DNA from: JACMOY01 sp046590855 | GTDB taxonomy: Bacteria; Actinomycetota; Actinomycetes; Actinomycetales; Angustibacteraceae | Reading direction: 5' to 3' | NCBI GenBank assembly: GCA_046590855.1 | Contig: JBKJTJ010000145.1 | Coordinates: 1-6,757, forward strand | DNA: 6,757 bases | Part shown: positions 1-5,817 of the stretch, in pieces | Layout: each line of letters opens with the position of its first letter | How positions within the stretch are numbered: position 1 is the first letter of the stretch | Notes under the pieces: model-generated | Seen by the model: only the letters and a program-made list of their open reading frames with translations | What the model was told of the DNA's origin: nothing | The model's database searches: none | Position numbers and translations under genes: made by a program

Positions 1-340
1 CCTCCTGCGCGGCGCTCATCGCCGACGGCTGCTCGTGCAGGTAGCCGTGGTGGGCGACCTCGTGCCCGGCGGCCACGATGTCGCGCACCACGCCGGGGTA
101 GCGGTGCGCGGTGAACCCCGGGACGAAGAACGTCGACCGGACGCCGTGCCGCTCGAGCAGCGCCAGCAGCCGGGGGACCCCGACGAGCGGGCCGTAGGCC
201 TGGTGGCTCATCACCCCCATCCGCTGACCGGTCCGGGGCGCGCCCCACAGCACGGCCGACTCCGCGTCGACGTCGAAGCTGAACGACGCGGCCGCGGTGT
301 GTCCGCCCGGCCAGCTCACCGGCCCGGCCGGCGTCGTCAC
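1..340 (-). CDS. NodB-fold polysaccharide deacetylase-family hydrolase, HpPgdA/cyclic-imidase-like (N-terminal part, cut by left window edge)
   Basis: Only the first 113 residues are visible; the rest lies left of the window. The start is a GTG whose first bases overlap the ureohydrolase stop (GTGA), so translation is probably coupled. The NodB metal site is recognisable: the first motif is SFDVDAE (residues 21-27, D25 the likely metal ligand) and the second is HHGYLHE, with H98 and H102 in the H-x3-H arrangement. Between them lie GVPRLLALLERHGV and STFFVPG (69-75), which resemble the Helicobacter pylori PgdA-like branch of carbohydrate esterase family 4. That branch also contains cyclic imide hydrolases and other amidohydrolases. 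There is no signal peptide or N-terminal membrane helix, so I infer a cytoplasmic small-molecule C-N hydrolase rather than a cell-wall deacetylase. Substrate unknown. Family call firm, function weak. Confidence 0.85.
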   Translation of the reverse strand, partial: MTTPAGPVSWPGGHTAAASFSFDVDAESAVLWGAPRTGQRMGVMSHQAYGPLVGVPRLLALLERHGVRSTFFVPGFTAHRYPGVVRDIVAAGHEVAHHGYLHEQPSAMSAAQE

Positions 341-1308
341 GACCGGGCCCCGTCGGCCATGATCGTCACCAGCTCGTACGCGACGTTGGCCGCGGCGACG
401 GCGGTGATCTGGGCGTGGTCGTAGGCGGGCGACACCTCGACCACGTCGGCGCCGACGATCGGCAGCGAGCGCATGCCCCGCAGCACCGCGAGCAGCTCGC
501 GGCTCGTCATTCCACCGGCCTCGGGCGTGCCGGTCGCGGGGGCGAAGGCCGGGTCGAGCACGTCGATGTCGATCGAGACGTACACCTTGGCGTCGCCGAC
601 GCGTTCGAGCACCCGGTCGACGACGCCGTCCGCGCCCAGACGCTCGATGTCGCGGCAGTGCACGACGGTGAACCCGAGCTCCTCGTCATCGAGCAGGTCG
701 CGGCGGTCGTACAGCGACCCGCGGATGCCGACGTGGGCCGAGCGGCCCTTGACGACCAGCCCCTCCTCGGACGCGCGGCGGAACGGTGTCCCGTGCGTGC
801 AGGGCGCGCCGAAGTAGGTGTCCCAGGTGTCCAGGTGGGCGTCGAAGTGCACGAGCGCCACGGGGCCGTGCGCCTCGCGCACCGCCCGCAGCGACGGCAG
901 GGCGACCGTGTGGTCGCCGCCGAGGATGACGAACGGCTTGCCCTCGCCGACCAGACCGGTCACACCGACCTGGATCTGGTCGAGCGCCTGCGGGATGTCG
1001 AAGGGGTTGCAGGCGATGTCGCCGGCGTCGACCACCTGCGCGTCCTGGAACGGCAGCACGTCCAGCGCCGGGTTGTAGGGCCGCAGCAGCCGGCTGGCCT
1101 CACGGATCGCCGAGGGGCCGAACCGGGCGCCGGGCCGGTAGGTCACGCCGGAGTCGAAGGGAACCCCGACGACGGCGACGTCGTGCGGGCCGACGTCCTG
1201 CAGGCGGGGCAGCCGGGCGAAGGTGGTCAGGCCGGCGTACCGCGGGACGACCTGGCCGTCGACCTGCCCGACGACGCCGTTCGCGTGCTGCACGTGCTGC
1301 TCGACCAC
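337..1308 (-). CDS. speB: Agmatinase-family ureohydrolase (agmatinase or related guanidino-acid hydrolase)
   Basis: This 323-residue protein is the usual length for agmatinase, guanidinobutyrase and guanidinopropionase. These dimanganese enzymes hydrolyse a guanidino group to an amine plus urea in the cytoplasm. All the metal-site motifs are present: GGDHT (130-134, H133), HFDAHLDTWD (154-163, D156/H158/D160) and SIDIDVLDP (245-253, D247/D249). The catalytic-loop histidine is in THGTPF (H172). The substrate-side loop reads APATGTPEAGG, where most relatives have APGTGTPE. The GTG start is chosen because AAGGAG lies 7 nt upstream and homology begins soon after (VPRYAGLTTFARLP); the open frame further upstream is a shadow of the preceding dehydrogenase. 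It is the fourth gene of the operon and overlaps the next gene by 4 nt. The symbol names the family: sequence alone does not separate agmatine from guanidinobutyrate or another guanidino substrate. Confidence 0.92.
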   Translation of the reverse strand: MVEQHVQHANGVVGQVDGQVVPRYAGLTTFARLPRLQDVGPHDVAVVGVPFDSGVTYRPGARFGPSAIREASRLLRPYNPALDVLPFQDAQVVDAGDIACNPFDIPQALDQIQVGVTGLVGEGKPFVILGGDHTVALPSLRAVREAHGPVALVHFDAHLDTWDTYFGAPCTHGTPFRRASEEGLVVKGRSAHVGIRGSLYDRRDLLDDEELGFTVVHCRDIERLGADGVVDRVLERVGDAKVYVSIDIDVLDPAFAPATGTPEAGGMTSRELLAVLRGMRSLPIVGADVVEVSPAYDHAQITAVAAANVAYELVTIMADGARS

Positions 1309-1315
1309 GGTCGGG

Positions 1316-1321
1316 CTCCTT
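1316..1321 (-). promoter_or_regulatory. Shine-Dalgarno sequence of the ureohydrolase gene
   Basis: AAGGAG reads toward the GTG at 1308 with a 7-nt spacer. It is the strongest ribosome binding site in the operon and fixes the start well inside the longer open frame. The ureohydrolase is also the only internal gene with a real intergenic leader, so it can probably be translated independently of its upstream neighbours. Confidence 0.85.
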
Positions 1322-1339
1322 CGGTGGAGGTTGGTGGGA

Positions 1340-1359
1340 TCAGGCGCGGTCAGGCGCGG
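1340..1359. repeat. Perfect 10-bp tandem duplication at the end of SDR 1
   Basis: The decamer TCAGGCGCGG occurs twice in direct succession (1340-1349 and 1350-1359). The right copy contains the stop codon and last codons of SDR 1; the left copy lies in the 41-bp spacer before the ureohydrolase. This looks like a small replication-slippage duplication that lengthened the spacer without changing the protein. Confidence 0.8.
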
Positions 1360-2120
1360 CTGCGGGTCGAGCCGCCGTTGGCCTGCACGACCTGGCCCAC
1401 CATCGCCGACATCGTGAAGTCGGCGAGCAGCGACACGACCGCCGCCAGCTCGTCCGCGCGTCCGATCCGGCCGATCGGGATCTGGTCGGCGTACCGCGCG
1501 TGCATGGCGGCGAGCGAGATGCCTGCGGCGCGCGCGTCGACATCCAGCTGGGGGGTGTCGGTGACGCCGGGGGCGACGGCGTTGACGATGATCCCCTCGG
1601 GTGCGAGCTCGCGGCCCAGGGTCTTGACCATCGAGATCAGGCCAGCCTTGGACGCCGCGTACGCCGTGGCCTCGGGCCAGCCGGTGACGCCCCACTCGCT
1701 CGACACGACCACGATGCGACCTGCGCCGCGCCGTCGCATGCCGGGCAGCACGGCCTGCACCAGCCAGAAGGTGCCGCCGAGGTTCGTGTCGACGGTCTGC
1801 CACCACAGGTCGAGGTCGTAGGTCACGAGCGGGCCCATGGCCATGTGCGCGTGGTTGGCGACCAGGACGTCGACGTCGCCCAGCCGGGTCGACACGTCGC
1901 CCACCATCGCCGTGACGGCGACGCGGTCCGAGACGTCGGCGGGGACGGCGATCGCGCCCAGCTCGGCGGCGAGCGCCGTCAGACCGGCGGAGGGCTCGGG
2001 GTCGTTGACCGCGACGCGCGCGCCGTCCCTCGCGAGACGACGGGCGTGGGCGGCCCCCATGCCTTGCGCGGCGCCGGTCACGAGTGCGACCTTGCCGAGC
2101 AGCGGCTGGTCGGTAGTCAC
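1350..2120 (-). CDS. Short-chain dehydrogenase/reductase (SDR 1)
   Basis: A 256-residue classical SDR, an NAD(P)-dependent oxidoreductase acting on an alcohol or carbonyl. The Rossmann motif is TGAAQGMG (15-22). Asp40 at the end of the second strand favours NAD(H) over NADP(H). The catalytic tetrad is intact: N113 in DTNLGG, S141 in VVVSSE, Y154 and K158 in YAASK. The structural NNAG motif is altered to VANHA (87-91), keeping only the second Asn. The C-terminal half has VNAVAPGVTDTP, typical of the FabG-like group. The GTG start directly abuts the TGA of SDR 2 with no separate Shine-Dalgarno, implying translation by reinitiation. It is closely related to SDR 2 next door, sharing AVLPGM-x3-GAG, VSSE and VNAVAPG-x-TDTP. 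Substrate cannot be read from sequence. Confidence 0.92.
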   Translation of the reverse strand: MTTDQPLLGKVALVTGAAQGMGAAHARRLARDGARVAVNDPEPSAGLTALAAELGAIAVPADVSDRVAVTAMVGDVSTRLGDVDVLVANHAHMAMGPLVTYDLDLWWQTVDTNLGGTFWLVQAVLPGMRRRGAGRIVVVSSEWGVTGWPEATAYAASKAGLISMVKTLGRELAPEGIIVNAVAPGVTDTPQLDVDARAAGISLAAMHARYADQIPIGRIGRADELAAVVSLLADFTMSAMVGQVVQANGGSTRSRA

Positions 2121-2813
2121 TCAGATCACCGCGCCGGCGTTGGGGTTCAGGACCTCACCGACGCAGAACGTGGCCTCGTCGACCAGGAAGGCGACGCAGC
2201 GGGCGACCTCGTCCGGGTGCACCAGCCGGCGCAGCGGCAGGGTGGCCAGGTAGTCCGGTGCGCGCCACGGGGAGTCGTCCGGCAGCAGTGGCGTGTCGGT
2301 CGGGCCGGGGGCGACGGCGTTGACCCGCACACCGGCCGGGGCGACCTCGGCCGCGAGGCTGCGCACGAGGCCCAGCACCGCGCCCTTCGCGGACGCGTAG
2401 TGGGCGTCGTCGCAACCGCCGCCGACCGCCAGCTCGCTCGAGACCGCAACCACCGACCCCGCACCGCGCTCGAGCATCCCGGGCAGGACGGCGCGGCTGA
2501 GGTTGAGCAGGCCGCCGAGGTGGACGCGCAGCATCCGGTGCCAGGCCTCGGCGCTGATGTCGCACACCGCGGCCATCTCGTAGTGGCCGGCGACCGAGAC
2601 GGCCGCGGTCACCGGACCGAGCTGGGCGGCCCGGGCGACGGCGGCGGCCATGGCGTCGGCGTCCTCGACGTCGACCTGCTGCGACACAGCGCATTCCGGT
2701 GCAGGCGAGCGGTCGAGACCGGCGACCAGCCACCCGCGCTCGGTCAGCTCGCGGGCCACCGCCCGCCCGATGCCGCTTGCCGCACCGGTCACGACGGCGA
2801 CACCTGCCGTCAT
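2121..2813 (-). CDS. Short-chain dehydrogenase/reductase (SDR 2), with His in place of the tetrad Asn
   Basis: A 230-residue classical SDR, short for the family. The cofactor motif is TGAASGIG (9-16), with Asp34 positioned for NAD(H). Catalytic S126 (in VSSE), Y139 and K143 (YASAK) are present. The residue normally Asn in the Asn-Ser-Tyr-Lys tetrad is His98 (RVHLGG), and the NNAG motif is VSVAG (72-76). The C-terminus ends shortly after VGEVLNPNAGAVI, matching the usual SDR GQ-x-x-x-x-x-GG end. The ATG is chosen because it overlaps the permease stop as ATGA and gives a normal SDR N-terminus; the open frame upstream is a shadow of the permease. No convincing Shine-Dalgarno precedes it, and a 14-bp GC palindrome sits there instead. 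It could be an active enzyme or a partner of SDR 1. Confidence 0.92.
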   Translation of the reverse strand: MTAGVAVVTGAASGIGRAVARELTERGWLVAGLDRSPAPECAVSQQVDVEDADAMAAAVARAAQLGPVTAAVSVAGHYEMAAVCDISAEAWHRMLRVHLGGLLNLSRAVLPGMLERGAGSVVAVSSELAVGGGCDDAHYASAKGAVLGLVRSLAAEVAPAGVRVNAVAPGPTDTPLLPDDSPWRAPDYLATLPLRRLVHPDEVARCVAFLVDEATFCVGEVLNPNAGAVI

Positions 2814-4291
2814 GAGGCGGGCGCCCGCCGCGACGCGTCCAGCGCCTCGTCGGCGAGCTCGTCGTCCTCGATCACCGATGCGGGGACGATGTGGTTCTTG
2901 ACCGAGGCGTAGACGGCGCCACCGACGACGCCGAGCACGCCGATCGTGATCCAGACCGACCAGTTGAGGTACGCCTGCGGGTAGACGGCCCGCGGCCAGG
3001 CGATGTTGAGGAACTGCAGCGCCACCCACACCGTCGCGACCGCGGTGACCGGCACCGTGGCGGCGCCGAGCGAGAACGGGCCGGCGCGCCACGCGCCGCG
3101 GGCCTGCACCACGACAGAACCGATGAGGGGGAACAGGAAGGCGAAGAAGAACCCGCCGGCCGAGAAGTTGACCATCAGCGTGTAGACGTTGGACGCCAGG
3201 TTGCTGAGCAGGAACAGGGCGGACCCGATCACGGTCGTGACCAGCAGCGCGGCGATCGGGATCCGCTGGCGCGAGCTGAGGCGCGACAGGCCCCGCGAAC
3301 CGGGGAAGGCCCCGTCGCGGGCGTACGACCAGATGACCCGGGACGCGGACGTCTGCAGCGCCAGGAAGCTGGCGAGGAAGCCGATGACGAACAGCAGCTC
3401 GACCGGCTTGGCGATGCCGCCCCCCAGCTGCGAGCGCAGCGTGGACGTCACGGGGTCGGCGTCGTCACCGCTGGTGACCGCGGCCATGTCGGGGATGGCC
3501 AGGATGATCGACAGGCTGGCGTACATGACGACGATCGCGATGAAGGTCAGCGAGAAGATCACGGCCTTGGGCAGGTTGCGCCGCGGCTCGTGCACCTCCT
3601 CGGCGATCGCGCCGGCGCTCTCGAAGCCGACGAACGAGAAGCCGACGAAGGCCAGCGCGACCAGGAAGGGGCCCGAGAGGGACAGGTAGCCGCCGTCCCC
3701 GCCGCTGCCGGTGGTCAGCACGCTCAGCGGGTTGTTGCGGTGGAAGGCCAGCAGCCAGGTGCCCAGGCCGATCGACCCGATGACCTCGGCCAGGATGCTC
3801 GCGGACATGAAGATCTTCAGCGCGGTGCGGCCGACCAGGTTCAGCCCCGTGCCGAGCAGCAGGATGACGAAGGCGATCAGCGCCTTCTGGGTGGCGCTGG
3901 CGTCGGTGATGCCCACGATGTCGGCGATGAAGCCGGCCGCGCCGAGGGCCACGGTCGCCATGGCGATGACCAGGGTCCACATGTAGGCCCACCCGGCGAA
4001 CCAGCCCCAGCCGGTGCCCATCAGGCGACGCGACCACTGGTAGATCGACCCCTCGAAGGGCCACCGGGAGACGAGCATCGCGAACACCAGCGCGACGAGC
4101 AGCTGGCCGACGAAGACGACTGGGAAGGCCCACCAGAACGAGGGCCCGGCGGTGCTGATGGCCAGCGCGAAGATGCCGTACAGCGCCACGATCGGCGAGA
4201 TGAAGGCGAACGCGAAGGTGAAGGAGGACCACAGCGAGAACTCGCGCTTGAGCGCGTGCTCGCCGGGCGTCGAGACGACGGTGTTCGACAT
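2810..4291 (-). CDS. APC-superfamily amino acid/amine permease (ACT-like)
   Basis: A 493-residue integral membrane transporter with about 12 predicted hydrophobic segments, the first near residues 22-46 and the last near 445-465. Both termini are hydrophilic, and the C-tail is acidic then basic. Family marks are FEGSIYQWSRRL (79-90), equivalent to the GGxYxW motif of amino acid/choline transporters, and the loop FESAGAIAEEVHEPRRNLPKAV (223-244), conserved in the APC superfamily for import of amino acids, GABA, choline or polyamine-like amines. The start ATG has GGAGG 5 nt upstream; the open frame continuing upstream runs antisense into the pucR-like gene and is not coding. As first gene of the operon it probably imports the compound the downstream enzymes degrade. 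The exact substrate is not deducible. Confidence 0.93.
   Translation of the reverse strand: MSNTVVSTPGEHALKREFSLWSSFTFAFAFISPIVALYGIFALAISTAGPSFWWAFPVVFVGQLLVALVFAMLVSRWPFEGSIYQWSRRLMGTGWGWFAGWAYMWTLVIAMATVALGAAGFIADIVGITDASATQKALIAFVILLLGTGLNLVGRTALKIFMSASILAEVIGSIGLGTWLLAFHRNNPLSVLTTGSGGDGGYLSLSGPFLVALAFVGFSFVGFESAGAIAEEVHEPRRNLPKAVIFSLTFIAIVVMYASLSIILAIPDMAAVTSGDDADPVTSTLRSQLGGGIAKPVELLFVIGFLASFLALQTSASRVIWSYARDGAFPGSRGLSRLSSRQRIPIAALLVTTVIGSALFLLSNLASNVYTLMVNFSAGGFFFAFLFPLIGSVVVQARGAWRAGPFSLGAATVPVTAVATVWVALQFLNIAWPRAVYPQAYLNWSVWITIGVLGVVGGAVYASVKNHIVPASVIEDDELADEALDASRRAPAS
2816..2829. repeat. 14-bp perfect GC palindrome just upstream of the SDR 2 start
   Basis: GGCGGGCGCCCGCC is its own reverse complement. 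It lies in the last permease codons and ends 2 nt before the SDR 2 ATG, where a Shine-Dalgarno would be expected. In RNA it could fold as a 5-bp stem with a 4-nt loop. A plausible role is to block independent initiation so that SDR 2 is translated only when ribosomes arrive from the permease. That role is inference; GC-rich coding DNA makes some palindromes by chance. Confidence 0.6.
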
Positions 4292-4296
4292 GCTGG

Positions 4297-4301
4297 CCTC
4301 C
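4297..4301 (-). promoter_or_regulatory. Shine-Dalgarno sequence of the permease gene
   Basis: GGAGG lies 5 nt before the ATG at 4291 and supports that start over any upstream start in the same open frame. Confidence 0.75.
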
Positions 4302-4385
4302 GGGGCTGGGGTGGCGCCGATCGTGGCACTGTGACCCCGGCCACACACCCACCCGTGAGCAGAGCGTGGATGGATGCACCGTCTG

Positions 4386-4413
4386 AGCTTACGTACCTTG
4401 GGTGATCCTCCAA
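4386..4413 (-). promoter_or_regulatory. Candidate promoter of the permease operon
   Basis: On the minus strand, TAAGCT (4386-4391) fits the actinobacterial -10 pattern TAnnnT. A weak -35 candidate, TTGGAG (4408-4413), lies 16 nt upstream. Transcription would begin near 4379 and leave a leader of roughly 85-90 nt before the permease ATG. The proposed -35 overlaps the left arm of the inverted repeats at 4407-4431, which is where a regulator would act. The -35 match is only to TTG, so this is a hypothesis. Confidence 0.35.
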
Positions 4414-4431
4414 CGTCCTGGAGGTGGACGT
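4407..4431. promoter_or_regulatory. Two overlapping inverted repeats, candidate operator of the divergent promoter
   Basis: Two perfect repeats interlock. CCTCCA (4407-4412) pairs with TGGAGG (4419-4424) across 6 bp. ACGTCC (4413-4418) pairs with GGACGT (4426-4431) across 7 bp. Each uses the other's arm as spacer, giving a 25-bp block of alternating half-sites. It lies between the two divergent start codons, next to the candidate -10 of the pucR-like gene and over the candidate -35 of the permease operon. The adjacent PucR-type protein is the obvious candidate ligand; binding is not shown by sequence. Confidence 0.55.
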
Positions 4432-4433
4432 CG

Positions 4434-4446
4434 TAGCCTGCAGGGG
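4434..4446 (+). promoter_or_regulatory. Candidate -10 element and leaderless start of the pucR-like gene
   Basis: TAGCCT (4434-4439) matches TAnnnT and ends 6 nt before the GTG start codon. That is the normal distance from a -10 to the transcription start, so the mRNA could begin at the G of GTG. No Shine-Dalgarno lies at a useful distance: the nearest, GGAGG at 4420-4424, is about 21 nt away. Leaderless mRNAs are common in Actinomycetota. No clear -35 is visible. Confidence 0.45.
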
Positions 4447-5792
4447 TGGCGACGCCGGCAGCACCGACCGTGGCCGACCTGCTCGCCGCGCCCGGGCTGC
4501 GGCTGCAGCGGGTGGTGGGGGACGCTGCGGCGTGCCAGCGCCCGGTGCGCTGGGTGCACACGACCGAACTGCCGGACCCCGCGGCGTACCTGCGCGGCGG
4601 CGAGCTGGTCTGCACCGTCGGGGTGAACCTGACCGGGCCGGACGCGTGCCGCGGGTTCGCCGCGGCCGTCGCCGGTGCAGGTGCCGTTGCCGTCTGCTTC
4701 GGCGTGGGGGACGTGCATCCCGCGGTGCCGCAGGCGCTGGTCGAGGCCTGCGCCACACTGGCACTGCCGCTGCTCGAGCTGCCCGCCGGCGCGCCGTTCC
4801 TGGCTGTGGGCGAGCACCTCGCCGACCGCTGGTCGGCACTCGGCGAGGCCGAGCTGCTGCGCGAGGACCACGTCGTCGAGGCGCTGCTGGTGGCGGCGAC
4901 GGCGGGCAGCACCGAGCAGGCTCTGGTCGACCTCGCCGCCGAGCTGACCGGCGGGCGGTTGACGCTCTCGAAGGGCCCGCCCAGCCGGGTCCGCTGGACG
5001 GCGCCCGAGGCGCCGTCCGGGTCGGTGACGACCGCTGCGCCGTCGGCGACCCTGCTCACGCACCTGGCGCGCGTACTGGACGTCGCCCGTCACCAGCGCG
5101 ACGTCGAGCGCCGCGGCCAGCGCGCTCGGGCGGGTGAGCTGCTGGGCCTGGTCGCGGACGGGCTGGCGGACGGCCGCGCCGTGCGACGCTGGCTCGAGGC
5201 GGCGGGCCTCGGTGACCTCGACCTGGTGACCGTCGCGGCCTGGCCGCCGGACAGCGCGGACCGGTGGGCCGATGACCCCGACGGTCTGCTGGTGGGTGAC
5301 ACCGGCGCCGACGTCCTGACCGTGACCGGTGGGCGGGCTGCCGCAGCCGACCTGGCCGGGGCGTCCGGGATGGTGTGCGGGATCGGTCCGCCGGTCCCGC
5401 CGGGCCGGATCGCCAGCGGCATCGCGGGCGCGAGGACGGCGCTCGCCGCCGCCGAGCGCACGGGGCGGGTGGTCGGGCCCGAGAGCCTGACCACGCTGAC
5501 GGCGCTGCTCGAGCAGCAGCCCACCGAGCTGCTCGCCCCGTTCGTCGAGCAGGTGATCGGGCCCCTGCTCGGCGACGAGCGGCAGGGGCGCCTGCAGCTC
5601 GAGACGCTGCGCGCGTTCCTGGCGGACGACGGCTCGCTGCTGCGCACGGCGCGGCACCTGTTCGTGCACGTCAACACCGTGCGCCACCGGCTCGAGCGGG
5701 TGCGCACCCTCACCGGCCGCGATCCCTTCACCTTCGCCGGGCGCACCGAGATCGCCATCGCGCTGTGGGCCCACGACCACCCACGCGCGTGA
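4446..5792 (+). CDS. PucR-family transcriptional regulator
   Basis: A 448-residue regulator, slightly short for the family. Residues 8-125 form the PucR N-terminal ligand-sensing domain, with the characteristic VRWVHTTELPDPAAYLRGGELV stretch (34-55; W36, H38, E41, G51, G52, E53). A degenerate GGDEF-like middle section runs about 228-340 (GIGPPVPPGRIASGIAGAR at 312-330). The C-terminal helix-turn-helix (388-440) reads LRAFLADDGSLLRTARHLFV followed by HVNTVRHRLERV, the PucR/CdaR-type DNA-binding domain. In known members (Bacillus PucR, actinobacterial relatives) such proteins control catabolism of purines, amino acids, GABA or polyamines, often the divergent operon. It is transcribed away from the permease operon and probably regulates it. 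The GTG start fits the domain boundary; an alternative start is not evident. The inducer is unknown. Confidence 0.92.
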   Translation: MATPAAPTVADLLAAPGLRLQRVVGDAAACQRPVRWVHTTELPDPAAYLRGGELVCTVGVNLTGPDACRGFAAAVAGAGAVAVCFGVGDVHPAVPQALVEACATLALPLLELPAGAPFLAVGEHLADRWSALGEAELLREDHVVEALLVAATAGSTEQALVDLAAELTGGRLTLSKGPPSRVRWTAPEAPSGSVTTAAPSATLLTHLARVLDVARHQRDVERRGQRARAGELLGLVADGLADGRAVRRWLEAAGLGDLDLVTVAAWPPDSADRWADDPDGLLVGDTGADVLTVTGGRAAAADLAGASGMVCGIGPPVPPGRIASGIAGARTALAAAERTGRVVGPESLTTLTALLEQQPTELLAPFVEQVIGPLLGDERQGRLQLETLRAFLADDGSLLRTARHLFVHVNTVRHRLERVRTLTGRDPFTFAGRTEIAIALWAHDHPRA

Positions 5793-5817
5793 GGGGTCAG
5801 GCGCGACTGACGTCCCC
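5793..5817. terminator. Possible hairpin terminator shared by the convergent genes
   Basis: GTCAG (5796-5800) and CTGAC (5807-5811) form a perfect 5-bp stem around a 6-nt loop. Allowing a 2-nt bulge, flanking GGG (5793-5795) and CCC (5814-5816) extend it. It sits immediately after the pucR-like stop and inside the last codons of the lacI-like gene. There is no T-tract, so it would be an actinobacterial-type stem without a U run. A 10-bp palindrome CACGCGCGTG (5782-5791) lies just before it. Speculative. Confidence 0.35.

Noticed and set aside
415..1821. Long plus-strand open frame opposite the ureohydrolase and SDR 1
   Set aside because: Its composition is the Arg/Asp/Val/His/Gln-rich pattern of a shadow frame in high-GC DNA. 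It has no recognisable domain, and the opposite strand encodes two clear enzymes there.
4323..4344. GTGGC...GCCAC inverted repeat in the permease leader
   Set aside because: Only 5-bp arms with a 12-nt gap, expected by chance at this GC content.
4292..4379. A guanidine riboswitch in the permease leader
   Set aside because: I looked for the paired ACGR-loop hairpins of guanidine-II and the core of guanidine-III because of the ureohydrolase, and found no convincing match. A covariance-model search would settle it.
2891..4405. Long plus-strand open frame of 504 codons opposite the permease
   Set aside because: Highly charged low-complexity translation (many Gly, Asp, Gln, Arg), antisense to an unmistakable membrane transporter.
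4389..5780. Long minus-strand open frame opposite the pucR-like gene
   Set aside because: No domain or plausible start; the plus strand has a complete PucR architecture with N-terminal domain and C-terminal helix-turn-helix.
5795..5805. Same GGTCAGGCGCG string as at the end of SDR 1 (1349-1359)
   Set aside because: Both are the codons for Arg-Ala-stop at gene ends; a coincidence of codon use rather than a dispersed repeat.
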